NCBI GenBank assembly: GCA_911728435.2
Contig: OU452213.1
Span: forward strand, 7,915,834 to 7,979,833
Reading direction: 5' to 3'
DNA length: 64,000 nt
Source: Apoderus coryli
Taxonomy: Eukaryota > Arthropoda > Insecta > Coleoptera > Attelabidae
This document shows positions 35,541 through 46,318 of this stretch, one piece after another. A model generated the notes under the pieces. The model had not been told where the DNA came from and made no database searches. It saw only the letters and a program-made list of their open reading frames with translations. Numbering within the stretch: the stretch's first letter is position 1; every line of letters begins with the position of its first letter. The translations under genes were made by a program, and so were the position numbers.

Positions 35541-36734
35541 TTTGGCAACTGACAGCTCTATCGTAACGTTGGACATTTTTGAGGTTATACGTACTCAGAA
35601 CGCTTTGACATACGAGCGCTATTTTTGTTGTTTACAGTAATTCTGTAAGATTAATTTCGGCCCAAAAATGGAATTAAATCGTGAACATTTTTGTGCGATT
35701 ATTTTTTACAACTTTCCAAGTGGATTAACTCAGCAACAGTGCATGAACTTAATTCAATTTTTGGCGATGAAGCTCCATTAAGGACCAGTGTTTCTCGATG
35801 GTATGGTGACTTCAGTCGTGGTCGTAGTTCACTCCAAGACGAATTTCGTGAAGGTCGTCCAAAATCAGTTGTTGTTCCGAAAACCATTGATGCTGTGCAT
35901 GAACTGATATTGCAAGATCGTCATGTGACCTATCAAGAGATTGAGACAACCTTAGGCATTAGTGGGACCAGCATACATTCAATATTGCATCAACATTTGA
36001 CTGTCAAAAAAATTTGTTCGCGTTGGATCCCACACAATTTGTCAATCGCTCAAAAAAAGGCTCGTGTCGATTGGTCGAAAGAAATGCTCAAAAAATACGA
36101 TCGCGGTGCTTCGAAACACGTCTATGACATCGTGACAGTTGATGAATCGTGGATTTCCGCGTATGAGCCAGAAAGTAAACAGCAGCCGACTGTATGGGTG
36201 TTTCAAGATGAGCCAAATCCAACAAAAGTTGTTCGCGCACGAAGCACTTCGAAGGAAATGGTCGCCTGTTTTTTCGGAAAAACTGGACATGTCGCAACCG
36301 TACCACTAGAACAACGCAGAACAGTCAATTCTGAGTGGTACACAACCATTTGTTTGCCAGTTGTCTTCCAAGAAATCAGAATCTCACACATGGGCTCAAA
36401 CAACTGCATTTTTGAGCACCCAAAACAACGATTTGATGAGTCATTCGCCGTATAGTCCTGACTTGGCACCGAATGACTTCTTTTTATTCCCGTACGTAAA
36501 AAACAAACTGAAAGGTCAACGTTTTTCGACACCTGAAGAAGCGGTTGGTGTATTCATAATGCATGTTGTGGAGATACCTCAATCAGAGTGGCAAAAGTGC
36601 TTCGACAATTGGTTCAAACGTATGCAAAAGTGTATAGATCTTCATGAGGAATATTTTGAAAAACAATAAAGTGATTTTGTATGATTAATATTAGTTTTTG
36701 TTCTCTAATCTCGAAATATAAAAGGCAACCCTCG
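35541..36734 (+). mobile_element. mariner copy 4, most complete, 5' TIR lost
   Basis: The 3' TIR is intact (complement of CGAGGGTTGCC ending at 36734). The 5' end is cut within the leader near 35541, just beyond the compound foldback, so the 5' TIR is missing. Confidence 0.9.
35668..36669 (+). pseudogene. mariner transposase pseudogene (copy 4)
   Basis: Starts at ATG 35668 (MELNRE). A 4-base deletion near 35743 shifts the frame in the first helix-turn-helix. The second frame (35691-36455) is open through the second DNA-binding domain, the linker, the first catalytic motif (TVDES, normally TGDES) and the strands beyond. At 36380 a block of about 50 bases is deleted, removing the second catalytic Asp. 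The third motif (YSPDLAPND) and the C-terminus run in another frame to 36669. Best template here for the family's protein, but catalytically dead. Confidence 0.9.
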
Positions 36735-36925
36735 CATCATTTTTAGTGTTATCTTGGTGTGAATTCTTGAGAAGCCTTTAATTTCATCTTTCACCTGTGT
36801 GTTTTTACAACAGTGATTTATCTAAAATAGTACCGGAAACTCTGTTTTATAATAAGTTTCAGCAAATATCAACCAATTTGAAACTGATACAGTTTCGATC
36901 GGAGATTCACTCTCGTAATGTCAGA

Positions 36926-37342
36926 TAACCTGAGAAGATTACTGTGCCGCGTCATCGCATGGCCCTACTTGAAAGATCTTTCACTTACAATGCTGCGAAA
37001 TTCTTTAACTCTTTGCCTAATGAACTGTTAAGCCTAAATGCTAGTAAATTTAAAATACAATTTAAGAAATACTTACTCCATGATCAATTATCTGTGTTCT
37101 CAATTATTGATATATTTGTGTTGTGTGTAGTATGATGTTGAGTGCTCATCTGTTCTGGACTTTTGCATTTTCTATAATTGCCTTTGCGGTGCTCTGGTTA
37201 AGTAGAATAGCCACTTGAAGCTAAACTTCGCCAGCGGCATGGTAGATATGTGCAAATTTATGTTATCTTTCTAATTGAAATCTTGTATATTATGTAATTT
37301 GTTCTGATTTAATAAAGGCCATTTATTATTATTATTATTAAT
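36926..37342 (+). mobile_element. 5'-truncated non-LTR retrotransposon, 3' end with (ATT)n tail
   Basis: Frame 36938-37134 gives VPRHRMALLERSFTYNAAKFFNSLPNELL and FKIQFKKYLL, the C-terminus typical of jockey/CR1-like pol proteins. A ~200-base 3' UTR follows, ending in AATAAAGGCC and an (ATT)n run, the usual 3' signature. Everything upstream was lost, as in abortive reverse transcription. Confidence 0.75.
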
Positions 37343-38690
37343 ATTTGACCAGCCAGTAAACTGTTATAGAACATGTTTCGAAGGCAACTATTTATATTTT
37401 GGAAAGACAGGATCGGCGACGAACAAATAAACTCTTAGATATATGAGATAGTGAGCAACAAAGTTATGGAAGTTGCTGTTTTGGATCACGTTAATGTCGA
37501 TCCAACGTTTAAGTACATTCTTCCTTGAATTCTTGTTTCGAGAGGAGGAAAACTAGACTTTTTAGATAAGCCCTCAATAAATGTGCATGTGTATGCTTTT
37601 CGGGACATACTGTAGCAAATGATTTATATTTCACATTTAAAATTATGAGTATGAATTGAGATATTACGGTAGTAAATAGGCAATGCACTAATTAATAATT
37701 AATATAGACCACATTTATTTGTTGATACAAAATGCTAAATATGTTAATAAAACTATTAACAACAACTGTAAAATATAGGTACCTTATGTAAATTAATATA
37801 ATTTAATATTTTGAAATTTCTGCTTTTAACGGAGACTTGGAAAAATAAACAGAAGTAACGTTTATAATTTATAATTTGAGTAGAAAATCAAATTTTTATT
37901 TGATCGATAAAATAATTTAATTTTTATTGTTATGAAATATGATTTGTTTTGTTTGAAAAATAATTTGTAATTATTATAAAATGGAATCGTTAGCTAACAA
38001 ATAAACAACGATTTATAATGCTCATGTCTGTTAACATATGCACAATTCTGTTTGATGTCGATGGCGTAAATTACCCGTGTTTTGGTTGGACCATGACCAA
38101 ATTGCATGGATTAAATAAATATTATACTTTAGACTAGCGATAGAATCATTCAATTAATTATTAATAATGCAATTCACTATTTCGTATGCCTACTGTTAGT
38201 TAGTAGGTACTCAGGCAAGTCAATTTTATAAAAATAAAAATTTATAAAATAAAATACAGTAAAAAGGAGATAATATCGTGGGGATGGAACGTAGTGGTGG
38301 GGATATTTTTAGTTGTGACATGTTCCATTGAACTCATTATAGTATAAATGCCTAGTTTTCTCTTATTCGGGTCATTAATCTTTGAAGTCAATCAGGAAGA
38401 AAAGTGTCATCGGTTTACTGGCAATCTTGTCCAGGAAAAACAAAAGGTTACATGTGGCATGGGCTTTTTAAGCATGATAGGGACTCACTCGAAGACGGCC
38501 TATTGAAGAAACCACCCCGACGCTTCTTGAAAAAATCTGCTCGGCTGAAGAATATATATACACTCTGTCCAAGATAAGAATGAGATGGCATTGCTGAAAT
38601 CTTGGAAACGGTAGGAGTTAAAATGTCGGTTAAATTAGAGAAAAGTTTTACAATTTAAACACCTTTTAAATGGTGTTTTCAAAAGTAAAT
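37343..38690. other. noncoding interval
   Basis: AT-rich, no recognised gene or repeat unit. The stretch near 38560-38640 (CACTCTGTCC...) resembles transposon ends. Confidence 0.5.
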
Positions 38691-39418
38691 TCACTTGAGC
38701 CGTTTTCGAGAATTTTTGAAAAAACGATTATTTGCGATTTTAGTTTTTATTTATTTCTGGCCTTATTTTTGCAGATATAAAAAAATGAAAAGCACTTTCT
38801 AATGGTTATTTTTTGAGGAGAATAGGATAGTGTTTACAAATATTCACTACGCGACGTTTTGTTTTTGAAAAACCATCATCAACTAGATTTTTTATTGTTA
38901 AATTTAAAGCCATTTTTAATTCGAAAATAGGTGGTAGGTATATCACACGTAATGATTTAAACAATTTTTGTCAGTGTTTTTAGCTCTTATTTAAAAATCG
39001 CCATAGCTTGACTCTGTAATTTAATTTTAATTTTATAATATGTGTGTCTTTTATACAATTTGTTGAATTCGTGCTTGATTCTGTAATGTAATTTTACAAT
39101 ATGTGTCTTTTATACAATTCTGTTTTTACATGTAATTTGCTTCAATTCGCATTCTATGTACCTTTGCTCTACCTTATAAATAAAGAGTATTATTATTATT
39201 ATTATTTTGCGTAAAACATTCATCTGAGAAAGGCGGTTTTTTATTAATTTTAAAAAGCACAAAAATTTCAACTAAATTTAAAAACCGCGTATAGAATAAA
39301 ATGTTGTACTGAGACAGAAATAAATAAATTGTAAAATATCAGAAATATAAAAACTAAAATCGCAATAAATCGGCTTTTTTTAAATTCTCGAAAACGGCTA
39401 AAGTTAGCTTTGCCCATG
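38691..39418. repeat. inverted repeat pair interrupted by a retroposon tail
   Basis: 38698-38759 and 39341-39399 are reverse complements (GCCGTTTTCGAGAATTT ... GCGATTTTAGTTTTTAT). Between them, 38990-39207 ends in AATAAAGAG plus an (ATT)n run, the 3' end of a truncated plus-strand non-LTR element. Confidence 0.6.
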
Positions 39419-39463
39419 TTTTATTTTTCCTATATCAAAAGCCATAAAGTCATTAATTTAAAG

Positions 39464-39561
39464 CAGAGGTTCCCAGACTCTTTTGTTTCATAGACCACTT
39501 TAAAAAAAAAAGGTTACAATTGACCCCGGGGGGTCCACCTGGACCACTTTGGGAATCACTG
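39464..39561. mobile_element. 98-bp hAT-type MITE
   Basis: Ends CAGAGGTTCCCAGAC on the left and, as complement on the right, CAGTGATTCCCAAAG, typical hAT TIRs. It is flanked by a perfect 8-bp duplication ATTTAAAG (39456-39463 and 39562-39569). Too short to code for anything. Confidence 0.82.
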
Positions 39562-39569
39562 ATTTAAAG

Positions 39570-39924
39570 GCATAAAACTAACGGCGCGAGATTTCAGACG
39601 TCGCGTCGCCGTCGTCGATAAATAGTGTTGAAATCTTAGGGTTGAACTTAAATTCCTAATTCTAGTTTTTAATAATACACACATTACATTCTATAATAGT
39701 ACAAAAGTCCCTCATACATGCAGTTTGTTACTGTACGAAATTATAAAATAATTCAATTCCGTGTTGCTCATCTACAAAAATAAATCATTAATCTGTTTTA
39801 GAATGTTAAAACAAACATCGCTTCGCGACTCAGATGTTATAATAGTAACGCCTTACAATCATTTAATTTATTTGCTATTTCCTATACATTATAATTTGTT
39901 TTTTTTTTTTAATTTTTCATACGA
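39570..39924. other. noncoding interval
   Basis: No gene recognised; a CpG-rich patch near 39581-39625 stands out from the AT-rich background. Confidence 0.4.
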
Positions 39925-41020
39925 GGGCTGTTGTTGAATATCATAATTCAGTATGCAAACGACACCACAATTTACCAGGCGTCCGAGGATTTTAATAACA
40001 TAATCCAAACCAAATTAAAAAGTGCTGAGAATTGGTTTGCCTCTAACGGACTGTCTCTTAACTTCTCGAAAACGGAGAGGATTGATTTTACACTAAGGAA
40101 AAATTTTACTAGCGAAAACAATACTTATAAGTTTCTTGTAGTAATTGTAGACCCAAAATTGACATGGAAAAATCAGATCGATTGCCTTGCCAAAAAATTG
40201 TCCAGTGTGGTTTATCTTTTGCGAAAACTATCAACTACATGTTCACAAGAAGTCTTGCGTTGCGCATATATGGGATACTTTCAGGGCCTAATTAGTTATA
40301 GCGTTCTGTTTTGGGGCAAGTCACCTCAATGGCAAATTATCTTTAAAATTCAAAAGGCGGCTGTACGCGTAATGGTTAAAGCTGGATATATGGAGAGCCA
40401 TGCAAACCCTTCTTTAAAAAATTAAATATTTTAACAGTTCCTGCTCTGTTATTTGGCAATGCATTTTTTATATTAAAATCTCAATACTTTAATAAGTTAT
40501 GAGGATCTACATTGTTATGAAACGCGGCATAAGGAAAACCTGTGTCTGCCCCGGCACAGATTAGCTTTGAGAGATCGACAGTTTCAGGTTATGGCCGTTA
40601 GGTTCTATAATCACCTCCCGCGTCAGATAAAAGATATTGCGAACAACAATAAATTTAAAGTTGAAGTGAAAAAACAACTCCTTGAGATTGTCCCATATCA
40701 CTATGCTGATTATCTCACCTAGAAATTTTGAGTGAATTTTTTACACTCTAGTGCTTTGTTAATCTTAAGTTATATTATAGTCTGTTGATAGTTATTGTAA
40801 TATTTGAGTTGTGCCCCTTTAGACTATTTATTGAAGTTTTAAGTGACTTTTATGTACTTTGTTTTACTGTTTTGTATTTGTACTATTTACACACGCATTT
40901 GTTGTTTGAGTATTTTGTTTGTTTATATTGTATTTTTATTTATGTACATACTGAATGTGATGATGCCAATAACTATTGTTATATAGGGAAATAAACCATT
41001 ATTATTATTATTATTATCCA
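39925..41020 (+). pseudogene. 5'-truncated jockey/CR1-like non-LTR retrotransposon
   Basis: Starts just before the RT active site, here YANDT instead of YADDT, so the second catalytic Asp is changed. An open frame to 40425 covers the thumb (YKFLVVIVDPKLTW, LSSVVYLLRKLST, CAYMGYFQGLISYSVLFWG). After frameshifts the C-terminus (PRHRLALRDRQFQVMAVRFYN) ends at TAG 40720-40722. The 3' UTR ends with AATAAACC and an (ATT)n tail near 41015. Confidence 0.82.
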
Positions 41021-41478
41021 CAGAATAGTACACTGTCCCGTTTAGTGTTAAAAGACTCAAAGAACGAATATGGTGTGTAAATAAAATATGTTTATATTTC
41101 CAAAAGATTAATTAACAAGTATTATTTAATGAAGTTGATAATATAAAATAAAAAGCAATGTTTTAAGTAAACAGAGAATTACTTTCACTAAAGATAGTAA
41201 ATACTATTACATATTAGTTATCCAAAGTATAAACACACTTTTTCCATTGGTACGTACACTATCACAAGTTTAATGTCATTTTGTTAATATTTAAATCTAT
41301 AGATTTATGGCTTTTCTATTTTAAAAAGAGAAACCATTTTGTAATTGGTTACAACAATACAATATACCTACACTTTTAAAACTATTACTAACTGTCCTCT
41401 AAGTTGAATAAATCTAAAACTATGTTAGTTTTGGTCTAAAAATATTTTCTACAATAATTGAACCATTTTTGTTTCAGG

Positions 41479-41526
41479 AAACATTCCAGAGACCACCGGA
41501 GACACACATCGATCACAGATATCTGG
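41479..41526 (+). other. candidate 48-bp host exon
   Basis: A pyrimidine-rich TTTTTGTTTCAG acceptor precedes, and a GTATGT donor follows, a 48-bp block of about 50% GC in AT-rich surroundings. The length is a multiple of three and all three frames are open. No element in the window shares it. This is suggestive only; a chance pair of splice-like signals is possible. Confidence 0.35.
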
Positions 41527-41555
41527 TATGTATGTCCGTTCACTACACATAACAC

Positions 41556-41639
41556 GATGGTGGTTTGATAAGTCTGTGACCTTTAAAGGAAAAAAATCAT
41601 TGCTAATTCAAATAGTCACAGACTTAAAAATCACCCTCG
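41556..41639. mobile_element. 84-bp mariner-type MITE relic
   Basis: Imperfect inverted ends (CGATGGTGGTTTGATAAGTC at left; complement of the right end CGAGGGTGATTTTTAAGTC) resemble the TIRs of the element at 63635-63963. TA follows on the right side. Confidence 0.55.
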
Positions 41640-43107
41640 TATTAGGGATGTTAAAGTCCTGAAAAACTCGACTCACCTTGTATACTCTAACAATCTAATC
41701 CAATAAATAATCATTTCTCTGTTCACGATATCGAATTGCAGTTAATATAAAGTTCAATGCAAATCTAAAATAAGACAATGATCCATTAATTAGCATAATT
41801 TGCAATGGGATTCTCGAGCAGATGCGGTTTTAGAAATGAGAATAGATTAAAAATCTAAACTGAAATTGAAGTACAAAACAATAAATAATAATATAGCAAT
41901 CGTGAAAAGAATGTAGTTACTTAGGTATCTATGTAATTTCGTGTAATGTATTCGTATACGAATCAACTATGAAATCGGTTTACATTATTTCATTTAATCG
42001 TTTACAATTTCCTGATGATTTGTTAAAAATTTTTATAAATACGAGAGTCGTTCCATAAGAAAAATAAAGTATGTTAGGGCTTTTCCCGTTTAGAATCCTT
42101 AGGGATTAAAAGTAAAATATTTACTATTTGTTGTTAATAACCCCAGTAGATAATTTGAAACTTTTGTCTAATTCGACTGACACAGTTTAGGAGATCCCAA
42201 TTAAGTTGCGATCACCCTGTTTATTATTATTTAATAATCAAATAAATAATTATAGTGTTATAAATAAATAATTAATGTTATTATTATTATTATTTAGCCC
42301 ATGAATAAAATACCCCAAATACCCAGCGGCAATTTGCATCTACAAGTTTTTATTAATGGCCTTCAATCGTATTTTTCCATTGTAAATATAAAATACACAC
42401 ACATGCGAAATTAAAAAAACAAAAAACGTATTTTTATTTGAAACAAATTCCCTACAAATTAAACAACGAGCAGCATTTATTTCAGATACGTTTGGAATGT
42501 TCGCGTTGTTAATTTGCGAAGTGTGCAGATAATTTTAAAATTACTTTTAACATTTTCTTATAATTAACCAAGAAGAGTACTTTGTATGCTTTTCAATTTT
42601 GCCGCAAAGGATCTTAATCTATTTGCAGAAATCAAATTAACGTTTAGGTAAAAATAGATAAAAAACCGACTGAACATTTACTATTACTATGAGTATTTTT
42701 CATGTAAGTGGGAATTTTCGAAAATTTGACAGTATACTAATTACCAAAATTTCTTCTTACCTACAAATAATTTTTATGAAGAAAGATTTATTACATTTGA
42801 TTTTGACACCTATTGCATTGTTTGTTGATATGGCAATCTATATGTTCACAATTAAACGCACCAGAAGCTGACAGAGTTGTGAAAAATAACGACTTTTTTT
42901 TAATATCCAAAAATCTGATTTTTTCGTTTAAATCGTAATTTTTTTGATTTTTATTAATTTATACTGATTTTTTCCTTAAATATGGCAACAATGAACTTTA
43001 AAATCACTTATTTTCATTATTACTTTCCCGCTCAGGGAAAGTATTTTGATCGCTGTAAAAAATCGATTGTATCGCCCCAAAACTTTCCCGGCAAGATATA
43101 TCTAATA
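41640..43107. other. noncoding interval
   Basis: No recognised gene. A short perfect hairpin (ACTTTCCC/GGGAAAGT, 43022-43042) lies near the end; its role is unknown. Confidence 0.5.
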
Positions 43108-44667
43108 AACTCCTGTTCAAAATTATCGCAGCAGTACAAATATTGATATTATATTTGTATTATTGTAATTTTTAGTGAATATAAACCACGTCTAATTAAG
43201 GGTAATATAAATAAGGGCAATTAAACATTACGACATCGAGGAAGACTTATTCAATTTACAGTTTTAACAATTAAGCAACATTTAACGCGATAGGGTACCA
43301 AAAATTGAAAACTGAAAAATCTTTTAACTTTAACAAACGAAAAACCCAATTAACAAAATGATGAACCCTAATAACGCTCCTCGAGCCCTTATAACCGCTT
43401 CCATTCGTCTGGGTAAGCTTGTTATCAAGTTCTGAATGGTTTCTTGCGGGATGTTTTCCCATTCTATCAGAACAGCATGCTACAGTTCTTGCAGGTTGAT
43501 TGGGGCAGGTACATGACGTCGAATTGATTTTTTCAGAACATCTCAAAGGTGCTCGATTGGATTCAAATCTGGACTTCGTGGTGGCCACTCTAAGATTTGA
43601 ATATTCATCTCATTTAGGTAATCTAACACAGGTCTTGCGGTGTGAGGCCTTGCATTATCTTGCATAAAAATGAATGTATCCCCTATAAATGGCGCAAACA
43701 GCATAACATGGTCTTGAATAATGTTTTTTAGATAGAATTCTCCATTCATGGATCGCGGACGAACAGGGACTAATTCTATGCGTGGGTCAAAACAAATTCC
43801 ACCCTAGAACATTTTTGATCCACCACCAAATGGTTCCCTGGTGCAATCATGAAACCTTTCTCCAGGTCTCCGCCATACTCTATCACGACCGTCTGGAGAT
43901 TTTAGACTAACTCTGGTTTCATCTGTGAATAAAACTATCTTCCAATCATCGATAGTCCAGTGTACATGATCTCTGGCGAATCTTAATCTGCGTGATCTGT
44001 GTTCTACGGTAAGCAACAGTCCAGTGGCAGGTTTTCTGCTAGTCAATCCGGCTTCTTTTAGTCTTCTCCTGACAGTTAAAGCAGAAATTCTGACATTTCT
44101 AACATTTGCGAGTTGATTACTTAGCTCTTTACTTGTAGATGTTCGATTTCTGGAGACCTGTTGTCTTAGAAAACGCTCGTCAACTTGACTTGTGGCCTTC
44201 TTTCTGCCCTAACCACGTCTTCTAACGTGAGATCCAGTATCCCTAAATCTTCTAACCATTCGATTAATTGTTCAATGATGACCACCTAACAAATTGCCCA
44301 CATAACGCATACTTTTTCCCACTTCTTACACATTCATCATTGCTTAAATGGCGCACTCGCTTCATGTTTTTTAGCGAATAGGTTAAATATTGATCTAACA
44401 AACTAAATTTTGTAATAAAAAAATAAGACAATCCCTTAAACAGCAATTTTAAACAATACACGCACCAAACTGGAGTGATGTAAACAAAGTAATTATTGTT
44501 TTTCTCTTAGCCAAATTAATTCAGTATAGTCGCAACACTTCAAAACTGACAAGAGTAACTACTTGACATGAGCCACCTATGATTTCTTAAAATAAACGCC
44601 AATATTGCCTTAAATAATCAAACTAAATCGAAACATGTAAGTGGTGCGATAATTTTGAACAGGAGTT
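43108..44667 (-). mobile_element. Tc1-like transposon (DD34E), full length
   Basis: TA duplications at 43106-43107 and 44668-44669 flank TIRs reading AACTCCTGTTCAAAATTATC at both ends, followed by GCA. The 1560-bp length suits a complete Tc1 element with one minus-strand transposase. Confidence 0.9.
43380..44368 (-). pseudogene. Tc1-type transposase pseudogene
   Basis: Frames on the minus strand give MKRVRHLSNDE, paired-type HTH fragments, RRLKEAGLTSRKPATG, DDWKIVLFTDETRVSL (first Asp), SMNGEFYLKNIIQDH, FMQDNARPHTARPVLDYL (second Asp) and PPRSPDLNPIEHL (Glu), with 34 residues between the last two: DD34E. TGG codons have become stops in the FWGG and EHLWD boxes, another stop follows QEL, and there are frameshifts in the helix-turn-helix. 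All three catalytic residues survive, but the gene is not translatable. Confidence 0.87.
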
Positions 44668-44799
44668 TATAATCAAAAATATATGACCTGTGTAACGAAA
44701 CAGAATTTTAACAATAATAATTATTATAATTGTATTATTTCCAATAAATTAACGTAACAAACTAACAAATTCAATCAAAAATTAGAAAAAAAAAGTATT

Positions 44800-44872
44800 T
44801 CCAGAGCTGGGGTTCGAACCCATAACCTTCCGCATGCGAAGCGAACGCTCTATCAATGACGCCACAAAACCC
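44800..44872 (-). tRNA. tRNA-like relic (Ala-CGC-like pseudogene or SINE head)
   Basis: On the minus strand a perfect B box (GGTTCGAACCC), a D-arm-like TGGCGTCATTGATAGAGC, and a 5-bp anticodon stem with loop TTCGCAT (anticodon CGC) are present. The acceptor ends do not pair and the D and T stems have mismatches, so a functional tRNA is unlikely. Either a pseudogene or the tRNA-derived head of a SINE. Confidence 0.4.
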
Positions 44873-45229
44873 TCTTTCAAACTATTGTATTAAACGCAAT
44901 TTTGTCGAGAACTATATGAAGGTAAATTTCAAATTGCTGTAAATCATTCGTTTTTATCTCATTTTTTTAGCGCGTTCACAATACTTGTCCTATGGGTCGG
45001 GAAACTAAGACTTGTGTTGATATTATCGAGGAATATAAGAATGAAATAAATAAATGATTTACTGTGCAATATAAGTCATTACATTTGCACAAAAAGACAG
45101 AGATTTGTCAAAAGCCAGTGTTCGTTCCACTCTACCTTAACAATTATGGGAAAAAAATGTGATACTCAATTCAGTGCTACAAATGGATGCCATAGTGAGA
45201 GAAAAAAATTTCAATTATCTATGCAGAAG

Positions 45230-46235
45230 ACTTTTTAGCAATTCTGACGCCAATTTCTGTTGCCATTGATATAATCTTCAAAGAACTGATGCAACCCTTT
45301 CTGATGTCGTACAATAAATCAAAAATCTCGAATCAGCGTTAGAGGAGACAGATTTTACTTTAAGTCAAAGAAATACAATAATTTAGACACCAATATGAAC
45401 AATACATCATCTGTTAGCATATAATAATAACTCTTTTTATTCGTCAGGTACAATAGTAGTACATAGAATGCGTCAAAAAATAATTAAACAAACAATAGAT
45501 AAATCACAACAACCACCCATACAGGTACTAAGAAACAAACTTTACAATTAATTGGAGAAATAAACAAATTTTATAAACACAAATACATTCAACTCGTCAA
45601 CAATCAACAGCAACATTCTTATCGAATGAGTAAAAGCTATAGTGTACCTATAGTAGTCAAAGTTTTACTTTACTTTTAAAGTTTCTTGAATTACATTCAA
45701 ATTTCAAGTGCTGTGGCAAATTAAAAATTGTGATAGGCATTACAAGTGCACAAAAAACTTCCTCCCATAGAACCACAATAAAACTAGTCTTTAGAATAAT
45801 AAATTTAGAAGAGAAAAAAATCAATTCACAGTCAAGCAAAGCAAACATTCATAATCGGAACCTTGACTTGCTCTTGTGAATTTATTTATGTTAGAGTGCA
45901 CATAATATACAGTCTCCAAAATATAGATTGATATGACTGTTAAGTTCCTTAGGTCTTGAAACAGTTCACGTTGATCTTCAACATCCATTAGCTCTAACAA
46001 AGACGAAAAGAGTTGGGATCTGAAAGCCGCTAAAGAACTACTTCACAGTAAGTTCTTGCCACTAATAATTCGATTCCTGGCGAAATAAGATTCAGACCTA
46101 ACCCAATAGAATTTCGATGCTGTTCAAAAAGTACTGCCCACTATTAAACAATTTTTATCTGCTACAGCTTCTTCAGCATCTGTCGAAAGAGTATTTTCAA
46201 AATATGGTTTGGTACATTCCCAACTTCGAAACACT
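45230..46235 (+). pseudogene. hAT transposase relic, split by a retroposon tail
   Basis: 45230-45345 reads LAILTPISVAIDIIFKELMQ, matching the hAT region before the C-terminal domain. 46105-46235 gives the dimerisation domain: TIKQFLSATASSASVERVFSKYGLVHSQLRNT. Between them, at 45421-45860, lies a minus-strand non-LTR 3' end. The middle and the N-terminal half are unrecognisable. Confidence 0.7.
45421..45860 (-). mobile_element. non-LTR retroposon 3' fragment inside the hAT relic
   Basis: Minus-strand pol C-terminus (LPQHLKFECNSRNFKSKVK) followed by a ~230-base trailer ending in an (ATT)n run at 45421. 5'-truncated. Confidence 0.6.
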
Positions 46236-46318
46236 TAGTTTTAAATAAACTATCGTCTTTTTTTTGAGTTTCCTTATGAGTTATTTTCTTCGGCGACTGG
46301 TTGTTACAACAATTTGAT

